From Notospermus geniculatus (lineage: Eukaryota > Nemertea > Pilidiophora > Heteronemertea > Lineidae), in the NCBI GenBank assembly GCA_002633025.1, contig NMRB01000347.1:302080-366079 (forward strand): 64,000 nt of DNA. The letters run 5' to 3'. A program made the position numbers and the translations under genes. Positions 42,060-57,000 of the stretch are shown in pieces. Every line of letters begins with the position of its first letter. Within the stretch, counting starts at the first letter, position 1. The notes beneath the pieces were generated by a model that saw nothing but the letters and a program-made list of their open reading frames with translations, was not told the DNA's origin and did not search any database.

Positions 42060-45000
42060 ATGCCTGGATATACTGAAAAGTTCGCGGATCCTATCAGGAG
42101 GAGGTGTTTATGCCCTCTTTGTCGACTTCCGATGAGAGATGCTGTCCAGATCACAACGTGTGGTGATAGATTTTGTGATACTTGTCTCCAGGAATATCTA
42201 AGGTAAGCAGTCGTCACTCTGGTTCCCGCCATCACTTGGCGTATTCTATCGTCTGCTTTTACAACTCCACTGAATAATCTCATCATGAGACTCATGGCCC
42301 GACTCATGGCTTGCTGGTGAATCTGGCTCATGAGAATATCACGTCATTTTACACTGTATTCCACAAATTTTGCCATTTAGGCCTTCTAATAGTAGGCCCA
42401 GCCCCGGGGCCCAGCCTAGGCCTATATTCCTACCGGGAGTAGGCCTATGAGTTGTCAAGGCTAGGCCCTTCTGGGCTCAAATTTTCATCCACAGTAGGCC
42501 TAATAGGAAATGTGAAAGAGGTTGGCCAAGTTCACCTTTTTCCTTCAGCCACAGAGGTCGGCCGGGTAATTTGGCTAATTTTGTGGTCATGTTCAATGAT
42601 TTTCCCTAGGCCTTAAATTTGCTCGGCTGTGGCTAAAGATTTCTTGAAGTTCGCTGTGTGCGGCCTGGGCCAAGACAGACAAGGTCCCTGTGATGTGTTT
42701 TTCTTGGAGGAATTATACTGATGAGTATAATTCCTCCAAGGTTCTTGGTGGGGGCCGCCCATGAGAAGCTTTTCATTTCTTCCACTTCATGAGCCCAAGT
42801 CATTTTATTGGTAGAGATGCCTCTGATTAGGCGTCATATGGGACTAGGCCGCGTTCCGCTTGTATTCCGGCAGGCCTTCAGAAAACATCAGGAAGAGCCT
42901 TGAGGATTTACATTCCTCATTGGTCATCTTTCCTCGGAATCATGTCAATGAAGAGTTGACTATTGTCGGCCTGTTCTGTGTGGGATTATCATACCCGGTA
43001 GTGGAGCTGGATTATAGTAAAAGTTTTCTGTGATATTGTAAAACCAATAATAGGTCGGTCTAATGTTGATACCGGTATTGATCTACATTGTATCAAAAAT
43101 ATGTAGGCTTTGTGAACTAGGTTTAGCAGGATATGAATTAGGCTATTGACAAGGTCAGCCATGAAATCATGCCCACTCTATTTCCTCAAAAGGAAATGCT
43201 ATTCAGTGAAGTGTAGCCTAATCTAACCTTAGGGCAAGGGAAGGATTGATGATGGCACGTGGCCAAGGATGCCACACGTACAAACCTTCTGATGTAACAC
43301 ATTGTGAAAACCCTATTGAAATCAGCAGCATCATTTTGAGAGCTGAATGGACCTGTGGACATTGTTTTGACAGGAGACTCCAGGGACATCAGCTGGACAA
43401 CTGGTCACTGCCATTGACATTGTCATCCTCTTTGTAAAATTACCTAAAATCCTGCCAAGATATGCCATTGTGTCGGCATGCCCACCTGTCGTTTGACCAG
43501 ATTTAGCCATTTTGAAGCCCTTACTCAATCATCTTGGCACGTGAGGGACGCACCGTCAGAGTTGGAACAGCTGCTGGGGTCCATTCTTTAGTAATCAGAG
43601 ATTCTTCGTCCTCCATTCATCCCTCCACAAACTCTGCTGTGGCATGGTCAGGGGAGGAAGTGAGTGCCATGAACTCAGGATGAAACGTGGACTGTCACTT
43701 TATCCATAATTCAAGTATTTTCGTTTTTTCATAAGGGAATCTTGGGTCATAATCCGCAAGTCAATCTGGCTGTCCTTTAGTCAACTGTTGCACCAATTCT
43801 CCCATGCCAGAGATTTCTGATGTAATGATATAGGCCTATCTGTCATTGTTTTCCAACATGTTGCTGATGGAGATTGCATGACCATCTGTGCATCACAGAG
43901 ATCATTGACATAACATAACAAAATTTCACATCATTGGACAAGTCAATGGTTGTTATGAACAGCAGGTTGCACTGATGATGTTCGCTGTGATGAATTTCTC
44001 TTGTTATGTCATCTACACTTTTTGCCTACATAATTCAGAGATGCTGTAATCACTGTCACTAGTGTCAGGTCCCGTGATCATTCTGTCTTCATGTCAACTA
44101 GTGAGAAATGTTAAGCCTGCCGCACACTGGAGCTATCTGCTGAGCAAAAAGTCATTCAAGACCGTTTGCTCAGCAGATAGCTCAGCTGAGCAAACGGTCT
44201 TGAATGGCTTTTTGCTCAGCAGATAGCTCCACTGTACGGCAGGCTTTAGGTGGGTCTCTACCCTCCATGGTTCAGTTCATGACAGATGGGAACTGCTCAC
44301 AGCCAGTGTCCCTGACCCCGACTGACTTGTGCCCATTCAAGTCGGTGACAATGATGAGCCTTTCATTTGACAAGTTTAAAAAGCTTCCTAAACTGTGACA
44401 ACCTTGCATTGAAAATATGAAAAGGGAGTGCACACTGCTTCCTGTCTGTACATCACCCCATAAATGCTAGCAGCATGTAGGCCACAGTGGCTTTGAGAAT
44501 CTGAACATAGGAAGTGGGAGTTCCTCTCCATCTCTTTCTAGTCAATTATAGTTTCCCTGCAACTTTATGCTTGGTTGGTTTAATCAGATGATGGTGCTGT
44601 CCGTTTGGATGAACGAAAGAATTGGCCAACATAATCGTATCATGTTGTCAACCAATACCTCATTATTAGTGACAAAATGGATGAAAAGCAACTGTACCTT
44701 CAATCAGTGAACCATGTCAACTTCACTGAGGCATTCTAAAACAGCTCCCGGCCGACTTCGTGCCTCGAGAGAGATTTTGAGTGATTTGTGCCCCCTAAGC
44801 CAGTAGGCCTATACGGTACTTGGGACCTTTTTTACTGGACCACCCTAAACAACTTAGTCTGGGATCAGAGATACAAAAACACACTTCCCATTACATGTAC
44901 GATTACCACAGGGCACAAAACAAAGGTTTGCTCCACGTCAACGGTTGCTGATCTAATCCCAGGAAAGCACAGGTGTTCTTTTCCAAAGTCTTCCACTCCA

Positions 45001-48000
45001 CTATGAAATACTGCAGATAATCTTGGTTTTTGACACTGTGAAACTACCGGTAAACTGTTTGATCAACAGTGTATTTTTGAGTGCGTCCCACTAAAAGTAA
45101 TCCTTTTCCAGTCCATTCCTGCCATGATGATCTTCAAAAGCAAAGTCTTTTGCTTGGCTGAAACCTTTATTCAAAGGAACTCCCTTTTCTAATCCTTCAT
45201 ATTTAGCTGCTATACGTGGCACACTTTCTCTCAAAATCCCATTATTTGTTACATGCTCTGTTGGTGATTTTTCGAGTCTTTTCTACTTGAATACAAATTG
45301 TTCTTCTGGTACGGTACTTTGTTGATTGTGCCAACTTCCTGTTGCTCGACTCTACTTGATGGAAACAAACATCATATTTGCCATGCTATTGCCTCCCCTC
45401 CCCCTCGGCCCATCACCTCCCTCTTGCACTCAGTTTTCCTGCCTTTGGAGCTGGAAATTGCCTTGGTTGAACTATGCTCGCCACTTCCTGGGAATCCTGG
45501 ATCCAGTCCTGCAGGGGTAGGCCTAGGTGGATATTCCCACAGTTGATGGCACCAATGACACGATGCCCAAAGCAGCAACAGATACTGAACATCCAGTTTT
45601 CTTGTCGTGGGGCCTTGTGAGTGTTGTACTGTTGAAGAGTAATTAGATTCTGAACTAAATTTCTTTGCTTTGGGAGAAAATCTATAAAATCCATTGTTAT
45701 TCTATCATTAGATTAGGTCAAATCTGTTTACACATACTTAGTATGTTGGTAATTTCTCAGTGACTGTGAGAAAATTTTCCCTGGGAAATTTTCTGAGATC
45801 AAATTGATGAATGAGATTTTTCTTCCCAATACATAAAAAAAAATCAGTGACAGTCTCCCAGTACACTGGGTCTGACTCTGAGCCGCACCATTTTCGTCCA
45901 TAGCCAAGTTGACCTTTGATTTGGCGACATTTTACCTTTACATGTATCTTGACAATTTTCTGTTCAAGATGCTTAGCTGAAGCATTTTCGTTAGCATTGG
46001 GTAAAAACAAATCCATATTATATTCATATCATAAAACCACTTACCCGGTACATGTAAGTCTAGTGTGATACTTATCCTTTGTTCAACACAAAGTATCTCC
46101 TGTTTATGTTCATATGGACCCAGGTGAGCACGCGGATCCTTGGCTGTTGAATCTCATTATATTCATCTCGATGTCATTTACTCCTTGACTTGTTTTCTTC
46201 CTCCGAATGATAATTTGCATATTAGACCGACATGGGAAAGTAAATTTTGAACTGATCCAATTGGAAAATATCACAGACGTCACGTCGTTAGACTTTGGGG
46301 TATTTATTTAGGCCTATATTGACGGAAGTCTCGTGGGTTTAGTCCACAGATTGAGTACTCAAGTTCCGTAATTCCTGTCCTTAGTGATCGTCGATGTTGG
46401 TTTGAATTGCGTGGGTTGGACATCATTCCTTTCATTGACTAGCTTTACGATAGTTCGTGAGGGGAAGGGTGGCATTTGCTCTGGCAGATACTTGTGACTG
46501 TTAGTGTTGGGAGAAAGATTGAAATCATGTGAAGAGTCGGATTATTTGACCTTCATGTTGTTCTTTCACACGGACAAAATCTTCACAACTTCAGCTTGGG
46601 TCCTTGTGCAGGATTATCCCCAGAAACATCAATGGAGTGTCTGATTAAATCCCTTGTCCCCTGATTAAATTACATGTCAGATTCAATGTCGTGCAGCGAA
46701 TTATGCAAAATGTGTCAACTGTCAGAACTGGTGTCTAAATACATGTATTGGTAATCTATTATGACATTCATTGATTTGCCCATTGGACATCAATGGTCTG
46801 TTCAGGTCAATGAGTATGAGAGCATTATTTTGTCACACTTGATATAAAACATGAATTTATTTGCATGAATTTATACCCATGTGTAATGCTTGCATCTGTC
46901 CGTGTGACACCTGCTGTTCAGAATTGATTCATTGCACCAATGCATGGTGGCTGGGACTGATGACACTGACGGTTCTTTCCTCTGCCTGAAGACCTGATCG
47001 TCGGAATCGTACCATTACGAGCAAATACTGCGTACAATACGTTATTCGAAAACCCTCGATACAGCCCCAAGTGATGCAGTAGGCGTACTGCATATTCATG
47101 TGGAGACACTCTGTCGAATTAATTGTTCTTGAAATCAATTTTACAACGGCACCTGTTGCTGAAGTGTTTGTAACACCACCCTGCGATCGAGACCTGTGCC
47201 AGTGGCTCCCCCTGGGGTACATCTATTGTCCTCATGTTAGTGTAAGAATGCTTCTGATTAGCACACATTAACTCATGTTCATGCGAAATGAGTAATTTGT
47301 GATGGATATGGAAAAGTGCTATGGTGTGTTGTATGATCGAGGAATACAGTGAAAGACTAGTGAATAGTGCTGATCACAGTTTACCAAATATGTTATGCAC
47401 CATTGCGCTGTGCAATGTCCATAGTTAATATGGTGATGACAGTCACCCTTGATGGATTGCGTTCACGCTCTCACAATGTACATCTATAGCTAGTGGAAGG
47501 TCTACCATCAGGTGCTTTAGTCTGTGGCGACGACTGTGCTCTGTAGGTATCATCAATTGTAACCATCTTTTTCACCTTGTTTGGTCAGCTTTTTTATGTG
47601 GAGTTCATTCTCGCTCTCAAGTTATTGACTTTGGTTGTTTTTGCGAGTTCCAGACAGATCAATATGGAGTGGTCCTAGAGAGGGCAACATGGCCTCTCAC
47701 CCATTTCCTATGATGTAGAATGTATTGATCCCTGTTCCCCCAAAGTGTTGGCTCTCAGATACAGATCTGTGAAAAACCACTACCGAGGTCTTCCTGAGGT
47801 AAGCGGTCCTTCTGAGCGCTCGCTCCGTTCATCTCCACAGACAAACCTCTGCAACATCCCTGGCCAATTTGACGAAGTACGAGGCCCCAATGGTAAAGCT
47901 TACGAAGGAAGCAAGCACTTGGAACTGCTGACAACCTGAGGATGCTACTAGAATGCTTTTTTCACGATGGTGTTTTTTTACATGAAAAGTTATTGTCTGT

Positions 48001-51000
48001 CTTCTTTCCAATCATTATCAGAAAGTTTTTAGTGCAACAATACTCTATCTCCAAATTTTTCTTCACAAGTGCTGTAGTTTAAAATGAAACAATTCAGAAC
48101 TTCTGAAATCAATGAGAGACACATTGCTGATGAATAATTCATGGTACAAGGAATGTCAGGAACTCATTCGCTTGTTGTCGGATGCAACCATCAGTGTGGG
48201 TGGNGTCTAGGATCATAGATTACAAAAACACACTTCCCATTACGATTACCAAAGGGCACAAAACAAAGGTTTACTCCACGTCAATGGTTGCTGATCTAAT
48301 CCCAGGAAAGCACATGTGTTCTTTTCCAAAGTCTTCCACTCCAAAAACCTACAATTAGAATGGAAATATTTCATAAGATAATCTGGGTTTTTGACACTGT
48401 GAAACTAAACTGTTTGATCAACAGTGTATTTCTTTGAGTGTGCCCCACTAACTTACATTTGTAGGCCTAAAGTAATCCTTTCCAGTCCATTCCTGCCATG
48501 ATGATCTTCAAAAGCAAAGTCTTTTGCTTGGCTGAAACCTTTATTCAAACGGTAACTCACTTTTCTAATCCTTCATATTTAGCTGCTTTACGTGGCACAC
48601 TTTCTCTCAAAATACCATTATTTGTCACCTGCTCTGTTGGTGATTTTTCGAGTCTTTTCTACTTGAATACAAATTGTTCTTCTGGTATGGTACTTTGTTG
48701 ATTGTGCCAACTTTCTGTTGCTTGATTGTGCCAACTTTCTGTTGCTCGATTGTGCCAACTTTCTGTTGCTCGATTGTGCCAACTTTCTGTTGCTCGACTC
48801 TACTTGATGAAAACAAATATCATGTTTGCCATGCTATTGCCTCCCCTCCCGATCACCTCCCTCTTGCACTCACAGTTTTCATGCCTTTGGAGCTGGAAAT
48901 TGCCTTGGTTGAACTATGCTCGCCACTTCCTGGGAATCCTGGATCTAGTCACTGCAGGATAAGCCTAGGTGGATATTCCCACAGTTGATGGCACCAATGA
49001 CATGATGCCCAAAGCAGCAACAGATACTGAACATCCAGTTTTCTTGTCGTGGGGGCCTTGTGAGTGTTGTACTGTTGAAGAGTAATTAGATTCTGAACTA
49101 AATTTCTTTGCTTTGGGAGAAAATCTATAAAATCCATTGTTATTCTATCATTAGATTAGGTCAAATCTGTTTACACATAGTAGGCTGTGTTGGTAATTTC
49201 TCAGTGACTGTGAGAAAATCTTTCCTGGGAAATTTTCTGGGATCAAATTGATGAATGAGATTTTTCTTCCCAATACGTAAAAAAAATCAAAGCGACAGTC
49301 TCCCAGTAGGCTACACTGGGTCTGAACCACAGCATTTTTGTCCATAGCCAAATTGACCTTCGATTTGGCGACATTTTACGTTTATCTTGACAATTTTCTG
49401 TTCAAGATGCTTAGCTGAAGCATTTTCGTTAGCATTGGGTAAAAACAAATCCATATTATATTCATATCATAAAACCACTAGTGTGATACTTATCCTTTGT
49501 TCAAGACAAAGTATCTCCTGTTTATGAATATGGACCCAGGTGAGCACACGGATCCTTGGCTGTTGAATCTCATTATATTCATCTCCATGTCATTTACTCC
49601 TTGACTTGTTTTCTTCCTCCGAATGATAATTTGCATATTAGACCGACATGGGAAAGTAAATTTTGAACTGATCCAATTGGAAAATATCACAGACGTCACG
49701 TCGTTAGACTTTGGGGTATTTATTCAGGCTTATATTGACGGAAGTCTCGTGGGTTTAGTCCACAGATTGAGTACTCAAGTTCCGTAATTCCTGTCCTTAG
49801 TGATCGTCGATGTTGGTTTGCATTGCGTGGGTTGGACATCATTCCTTTCATTGACTAGCTTTACGATAGTTCGTGAGGGCAAGGGTGACATTTGCTCTGG
49901 CAAATACTTGTGTTGGGAGAAAGATTGAAATCATGTGAAGAGTCTGATTATTTGACCTTCATGTTGTTCTTTCACCACGCCAAAATCTTCACAACTTCAG
50001 CTTGGGTCCTTGTGCAGGATTATCCCCAGAAACATCAATGGAGTGTCTGATTAAATCCCCTGTCCCCTGATTAAATTACATGTCAGATTCAATGTCGTGC
50101 AGCGAATTATGCAAAATGTGTCAAACGTCAGAACTGGTGTCTAAATATTGGTAATCTATTATGACATTCATTGATTTGCCCATTGGACATCAATGGTCTG
50201 TTCAGGTCAATGAGTATGAGGGCATTATTTTGTCACACTTGATATAAAACATGAATTTATTTACATGAATTTATACCCATGTGTAAATGCTTGTTAGGCT
50301 GGTGATTATATTAGTCAAAGGAAAGCTTGCATCTGTCCGTGTGACACCTGCTGTTCAGAATTGATTCATTGCACCAGTGCATGGTGGCTGGGACTGATGA
50401 CACTGACGGTTCTTTCCTCTGCCTGAAGACCTGATCGTCGGAATCGTACCATTACGAGCAAATACTGCGTACAATACGTTATTCGAAAACCCTCGATACA
50501 GCCCCAAGTGATGCAGTAGGCGTACTGCATATTCATGTGGAGACACTCTGTCGAATTAATTGTTCTTGAAATCAATTTTACAACGGCACCTGTTGCTGAA
50601 GTGTTTGTAACACCACCCTGCGATCGAGACCTGTGCCAGTGGCTCCCCCTGGGGTACATCTATTGTCCTCATGTTAGTGTAAGAATGCTTCTGATTAGCA
50701 CACATTAACTCATGTTCATGCGAAATGAGTAATTTGTGATGGATATGGAAAAGTGCTATGGTGTGTTGTATGATCGAGGAATACAGTGAAAGACTAGTGA
50801 ATAGTGCTGATCACAGTTTACCAAATATGTTATGCACCATTGCGCTGTGCAATGTCCATAGTTGATATGGTGATGACAGTCACCCTTGATGGATTGCGTT
50901 CACGCTCTCACAATGTACATCTATAGCTAGTGGAAGGTCTACCATACCAGTCAGGTGCTTTAGTCTGTGGCGACGACTGTGCTTCTCTGTAGGTATCATC

Positions 51001-54000
51001 AATTGTAACCATCTTTTTCACCTTGTTTGGTCAGCTTTTTTGTGTGGAGTTCATTCTCACTCTCAAGTTATTGACTTCGGTTGTTTTTATGCGAGTTCCA
51101 GACAGATCAATATGGAGTGGTCCTAGAGAGGGCGACATGGCCTCTCACCCATTTCCTATGATGTGGAATGTATTCCACTGTTCCCCCGAAGTGTTGGCTC
51201 TCAGATACAGATCTGTGAAAAACCACCGTGACTACCAAAACTTTCTGAGGTAACCGGTCCTTCTGAGCGCTTGCTCCCTTCATCTCCGCAAACAAACTTC
51301 TGCAACACCCCTGGCCAATTTGACAAAGTATGAGGCCCCCAATGGTAAAGATTACGAAGAGAGCAAGCACTCGGAACTGCCGACAACTTGAGGATGCTAC
51401 TAGAATGCTTTTTTCACGATGATGATTATCATTTTATACATGAAAAGTTATCGTCTGTCTTCTTTCAAATCATTATCAGAAAGTTTCCAGTGCAGCAATA
51501 CTCGATCAGTCTGTCTCCAAATTTTTCTTCACAAGTGCTGTAGTTAAAATGAAACAATTCAGAACTTCTGAAATCAATGAGGGAAACATTGCTGCTGAAT
51601 AATTCATGGTGCAAGGAATGTCAGAAACGTGTTCGCTTGTTGTCGGATGCAACCATCAGTGTGGGTGGGGGGTAGACTGTGTTGCGAGTTTGCCTTCCCA
51701 GAGATTGGAACACATCCCAATCATGTTACGTTTCGCCTACCACACAAGCGACACATTGAAGGCTAGATGTCCAATTATGCCGCAAGCCATGAAAAAATGG
51801 TAAGTGTAAAGTTTTGTATTTGGACAATTTGAAACAGGAAATGGCAGGTCGGTGTATGAATAAACTGAGGCATCTTATGGCAGTGCATCTATTGTCATGG
51901 TAGCGTCTTCTTTCATTCAAAGGAATCGTTTTTTCGGCTATAAATCCATTATTGTCGAGTGGCACGTTTGATGATGTTCGGTCTGATGCACAATCCGATG
52001 TTTGCGGATGAGTGTGTTTTCATGTTGTCTTCCATTTTGGTTTGGTTACCTATCCTTCCTAACCCATTTCTTCAAGAATTGACCACTGGACCGTGGTAGT
52101 CTTTGAGGAGAGATTTGAGACATCACCTCCATCACAGTCCTCGTTAGGACGAGGAGTGTCGCTTGTTCCGGCTGTCAATGCCACACCCCTGCTGCGGTTC
52201 TGGTGGGAAACCAACAAGATTTTTTTACCTGTCTGGTGTGATGGACGCTTGGAGGTATTGTACTCTCGAAAGGATGAACATGTCACACTTTTTCAGCTCG
52301 TGAATTCAGCAGCTTGGAGATGCACTTGTTATCGGACTGACACAACACTTCATGCCATCACTGAGTTCATGCCATCGCTGGAAGTGGCTATTGAATTCTC
52401 CTGCCACATGATTGCTATTGTAACCTATTGTCTTCTTGAGGGAGTGTGGGACAGAGCAGAGGATCTAATTTGCTCGGTCAACAAAACAGGTGTATTGTTA
52501 AACGAGTGAGATGTGGGTGGACATGCTTGCAAGATTATGATTGGATACGGACTTCCCATCATGTTGTAACAGACAAAGATGTTGTGAGAGCAATGCTGAA
52601 ATAGGAGAGCGATGTTGTAATAGTGTCGTGTGGGGAATTACTCCTTCATAGCTTGCCTGGATTTCTTCGAGAGACGTTTTCAATGGGATCAGTGGAATAC
52701 TGCAGGCTGCATTTGGACAGAAGCAAGGTTTTATCCGTTTCATTACTATGAAACATTTTGCAGTTTTAACATCATTTCTGATGCCGGCTTTGATGTCATT
52801 TTCAAGGATGTGCACATTGGGTATCTCGGAGATCAGATGCTCCTGTGACATGAAGATTCCTGCTTTCTGAATCTTAGAACGTTTGGGCAGCCCTTTACCT
52901 CAGGTGTGGCAGAGTTCTTATTTCTGACAATCCAAGGAAGTGAAGGGTTGGAACATCTCAAAAAGCTTTGTGAGTCCGTGGCTGACTTGTTTGCATTAGG
53001 TATCTTGTGACCGTAGGATGTTTCGGGAAAAACCTGTCATTGTCTCTTCATTCATTGTTGTTTCAGTCATCCAGAACAGATGGTGTACCGCATGCACCAA
53101 AAAGACAATTTACAAAACACTCATTATGTGAACAAAGTGGCGATCATGGTGAGGGATGGAAAAACTAATAAAGCGATTATGGTGACCTCCTGCTATGATC
53201 ACCACACCCCCAGTTGACTTGTTTGAAATCTATTTTGTCCATAATTGGTTTATCGATGTTGCCTGTCTTGGTCGATTTGCTTCTTTAAAGAAATGGACAG
53301 ATTGCAGCCAAGGGGATTAACTCCGAAATAAATGACCTGAAATTGCCCTCGATGGTTTATCATTTGAAGCAAGCATCCAGACTCGTATCAAAGGGTGCCT
53401 GACGAACTTGTCTGAAGGTGCCTCTGTCGTGTTGATGTCGTGATGCAGAGTGGTGACCGGTTGTGTGATTTCTTCAATTCAAAGTTGGAATCTGTCAATG
53501 AAGGATTTCAACTTCACTTCAGGAGGTATGGAGGGTCAACCCCGGTGATGGTGAAGATGATATTGGATATTCTTTGAAGACATATTTGTGGTGCTTTCAT
53601 CCTTGGGTTGTGACTTTGGATTTGACCCAGACTGTCTTCTAAAGTACATGTGCAGTTCTACGAAAAATAATACCCCAGTGTATGTTTTGTGAGGATATGT
53701 CAATATTTTGCTTGAGATTGACTTGTGACTTTTCGTCTTTTGGTATGTTTAGAGACTGACATGCGACGACTCGGCCTATGATGGTGCAGACCCGGAGATA
53801 GGAAGGTCTCCTTGAGTGCAAATAGGGAATCCAGGAACAGACTTTCAAGGATCTATTGGTAGTTTTGTAAATGATCCATACCGTCATGTCTAAATATGTG
53901 GATCATGTTTTCAGGATTATGCATGAATTCTGAGTTTTTTCTCACCAGGTCTATGCATCTCCATAATTGTGCACATCTGGAATTATACATGACCTGCATT

Positions 54001-57000
54001 AGTATCATATATAGAATATCCCTGTCTCACATTCAGTCATCTCAACAGTAGGTTGCTGCTGTCTTGTGATGCTGAGGGTTCGTCCCTATCTTCCAAAAAC
54101 TAGCCTATGTGTTGACAATTCTCACTGCTTTCCTGCTTCTGATACCATGACGATGAGTAACTTGTCATCTGCCGTCAGCAATGCACAGCTGAGGCGAGCT
54201 GAGTACCGCAAGAACCACAAGGCATTTCCCCGAGCTGTGCCAGTCAGGTGTGTTGTCTTTCAATTCAGCAGGAACAACTTCGTGATCATACCAGAATTCA
54301 GCCGACTTGGGATTCCCAATAGGTAGGTGGAGTCAAACATGTTTTGTCGCTCCAATTCTTTTCTTCATTGTCATACTTTTACAGGACGTGACAAATTGGA
54401 ATTCTTTAAACTTGGTGAAGATGTACTGGTATGTTGGGAAATGTAGACGTGCCGACAGTCACTGAGATGATGTGCTTGTTGTCTTTGCCAAGCCTCTGAA
54501 AACAACACGCCTTGCCTATGGGACTCGATGCGTTCCAACTCATTGGACACCTCCACCTTGCGACCAATTACAAGTCTCCTTTCACAATGAGAGTCGAAAA
54601 GAATCGTATCGCGTAGTGTGGTCGGGGCTTTAAAATGACAATTCTCTTTCTCTCAATGTTGGTATGTAGGAAACTAACCCTGGATTATGTGTTTTGTTGT
54701 TATCAGTCACAGCTGGTGACCCTTTCTGTAGTCAACAGGGCAGCCTGACATCGCTTACTCTCACAGCTGGGGCTGTTCTTTTTTCTTGATTGCTAATCAA
54801 ATGGATGGTCTGATTATTGTCATTGATTGTATGGACCACCATGTGCCATCTGTGCGAGATAGGCATCGATTTGCGAATTTTATCAATGTGCTATCCATGA
54901 TGTGGTTTTGATACGTCATTCTGTGTCTTCAGGCTATGATCCCTGATAAAGCTTTTTCAATGAAAGGATGATAGAAGTTACCTTGATTACTACTGATATT
55001 TATGAGGGAGAATTCAGGGGCCGATCCACAATTTCGGAAGAGGGGGCACACTGAGCTAGAAACATTAAAATCTGCGGTGAATTTTAATGATTTGCTTCAA
55101 ATTTCAGAATTTTACGGTCAACTTTACAGATTTGTTGGCCAGGGGGGGGGCGTGCGTCGGGTGCACCCCCCCCCCCTTGGATCCGCACCTGGAATTCAAT
55201 TAACTGAGGCACAACTCTCCTCATCGTGCCCGTCATGCCTGTCTATTGATTTCCAGGAGTCATTGAAGTGAGCCATAAAAATCTTGTTGCCCCAACTGGG
55301 TGTGTTTCTGGTGATAACATTGAATTTGATTTCTTGCATGCCATGAAAAGCTAGTGAATGCCGCCGTTCAATGCTGAATGAGTCCATCAAGAAAACTATC
55401 TTCGTGTCCCACATTGCTTATTTCATTCAGAAGCATCAGCTAGCTACAGTGGAGCCAAATATCGTTGCAGAGGTAGAAGGGTTTAGCATGTTAAAGGAAT
55501 GACCAAACAGTTTCAGGTCTGCTCACTAGGCCCCCAACTTTGTGAAGATCCCTTGGGTCAAAGATGGTGGGATAAGCCGGATGACCAATCGACTCGGAGA
55601 TAGGGCTGGACCTTGTCATGATGTGTCAGCTGGATTGCTGCATCTTTATGAAGCTGTCTTTAGAATCAATGATGGATTGTATTGACACAGGGTCTTGCTG
55701 CCTGCATGTAATCTGTCCATAATCCGAAAGCCATGATGTGTGAAACAGCCAGATTGCCTGATGAAGACAACAGTTCATGACATGGAGATTAAACTCCCGT
55801 TAGGCTGCATTAGTTCACGGTATGCTACCTTTTGTTGGTCGCATGCAATGTCGTGACGTGGCCATCGGATAATCAGCCCTCGTAATGTCAGATTGTCTCG
55901 AGGGAATATTACATTGTTCATGATTTGTATGGCTTGTTCATTTGCGATGAAGTTTGGTATTTCATTAACATCACATGAGGTGTCTTGACCTTGATTTGAC
56001 ACCACTCCTGCTAATTTTCAATCATGCGACCCTCCTTTTGTCTTTAATGATCAATATCATGGCTTTAGGTGGAAGTGCCCTGAAGGATTTCAGGTTCATT
56101 GATTGGAAATTGTAATAACAATGTCCGTGCTGAAGTTTCTGATTGGTTGCCAGTTTTATGCAGTTGTATGTCATGCTAGTGTATCGCACTGGCTGTAATG
56201 AGAACGTCATCAAAAATAGATAAGAGATCCTCTCTTATCTATTTTTGACGTCATTCATGTTGGCCCTGAGAAGGCTCTGTTTTGGTTGGCATAAAAGCCT
56301 TTCTTTTCCCATGGAATGGACAGCACATCTTGAACAGCGTAAACATTTGCAACAGTTGACTTGTCTGCCATTTGAATGCTTTCACGACCACCTGTTGAGC
56401 GGCTTATCCACCCGTTGAAGTGTAGGCTATGAAAGGATATAATATTCTAGGTACCGGTAGCCTTTTTAGGTGACGGTAATAGATCATACATAATACATGT
56501 ACAAATATTGTGTGGATATCGATTGTCTCATGAATATTTGAATGATTGATTGATAACTTAAGTTATCAAATTGTCCTGAAGGTAATTTGGTCTCCTTAAC
56601 CCCTTTCTTTCTTGTTTGTTGCTATCCAGTTGGAACCAGCGCGACCTTCCTCTAACACCCTTGATCTTCGTCCTTGCGGCGAGTAGAAAACATCACTCTA
56701 TTACACTGAAGCTGCCCTGCGTACGTGCGGGGCAAAGGACAATGTAATGGGATCGAATCCAGGAGAATCCATGCACACTTAGGAACCGACCACCACGTGG
56801 CTAACAGGCGCTGCTATTCAATGCAAGCACAAGTGGCAAATTTGCCAAAAATTTCAGTATTTGCTCTTGATAGATTCAAGTGTTCTAAACCAGCTGCTGC
56901 TTTCCATGGCATGGTATGTTGGATACATAGCCGAGTGTGAAGTGATGAAGGTTGTTTTCCAAGTGTTTGTTGCTTTGATGGGTGAAGGATGTCAGAGAAA

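Larger units (their letters stand above)
42203..44857 (+). other. TRAF4 intron 1, proximal part
   Basis: Non-coding, with aggcctagg-rich stretches, a cttggaggaattatact hairpin at 42713-42740 and a complex hairpin at 44113. Small ORFs here have no recognisable domains. Confidence 0.7.

Noticed and set aside
52093-52509. 138-codon open frame in TRAF4 intron 1
   Set aside because: No recognisable domain, no flanking splice partner and only moderate length in low-constraint intron sequence.
56725-56770. tRNA-like B box (GGATCGAATCC)
   Set aside because: No matching A box or cloverleaf around it; too weak for a tRNA or SINE call.
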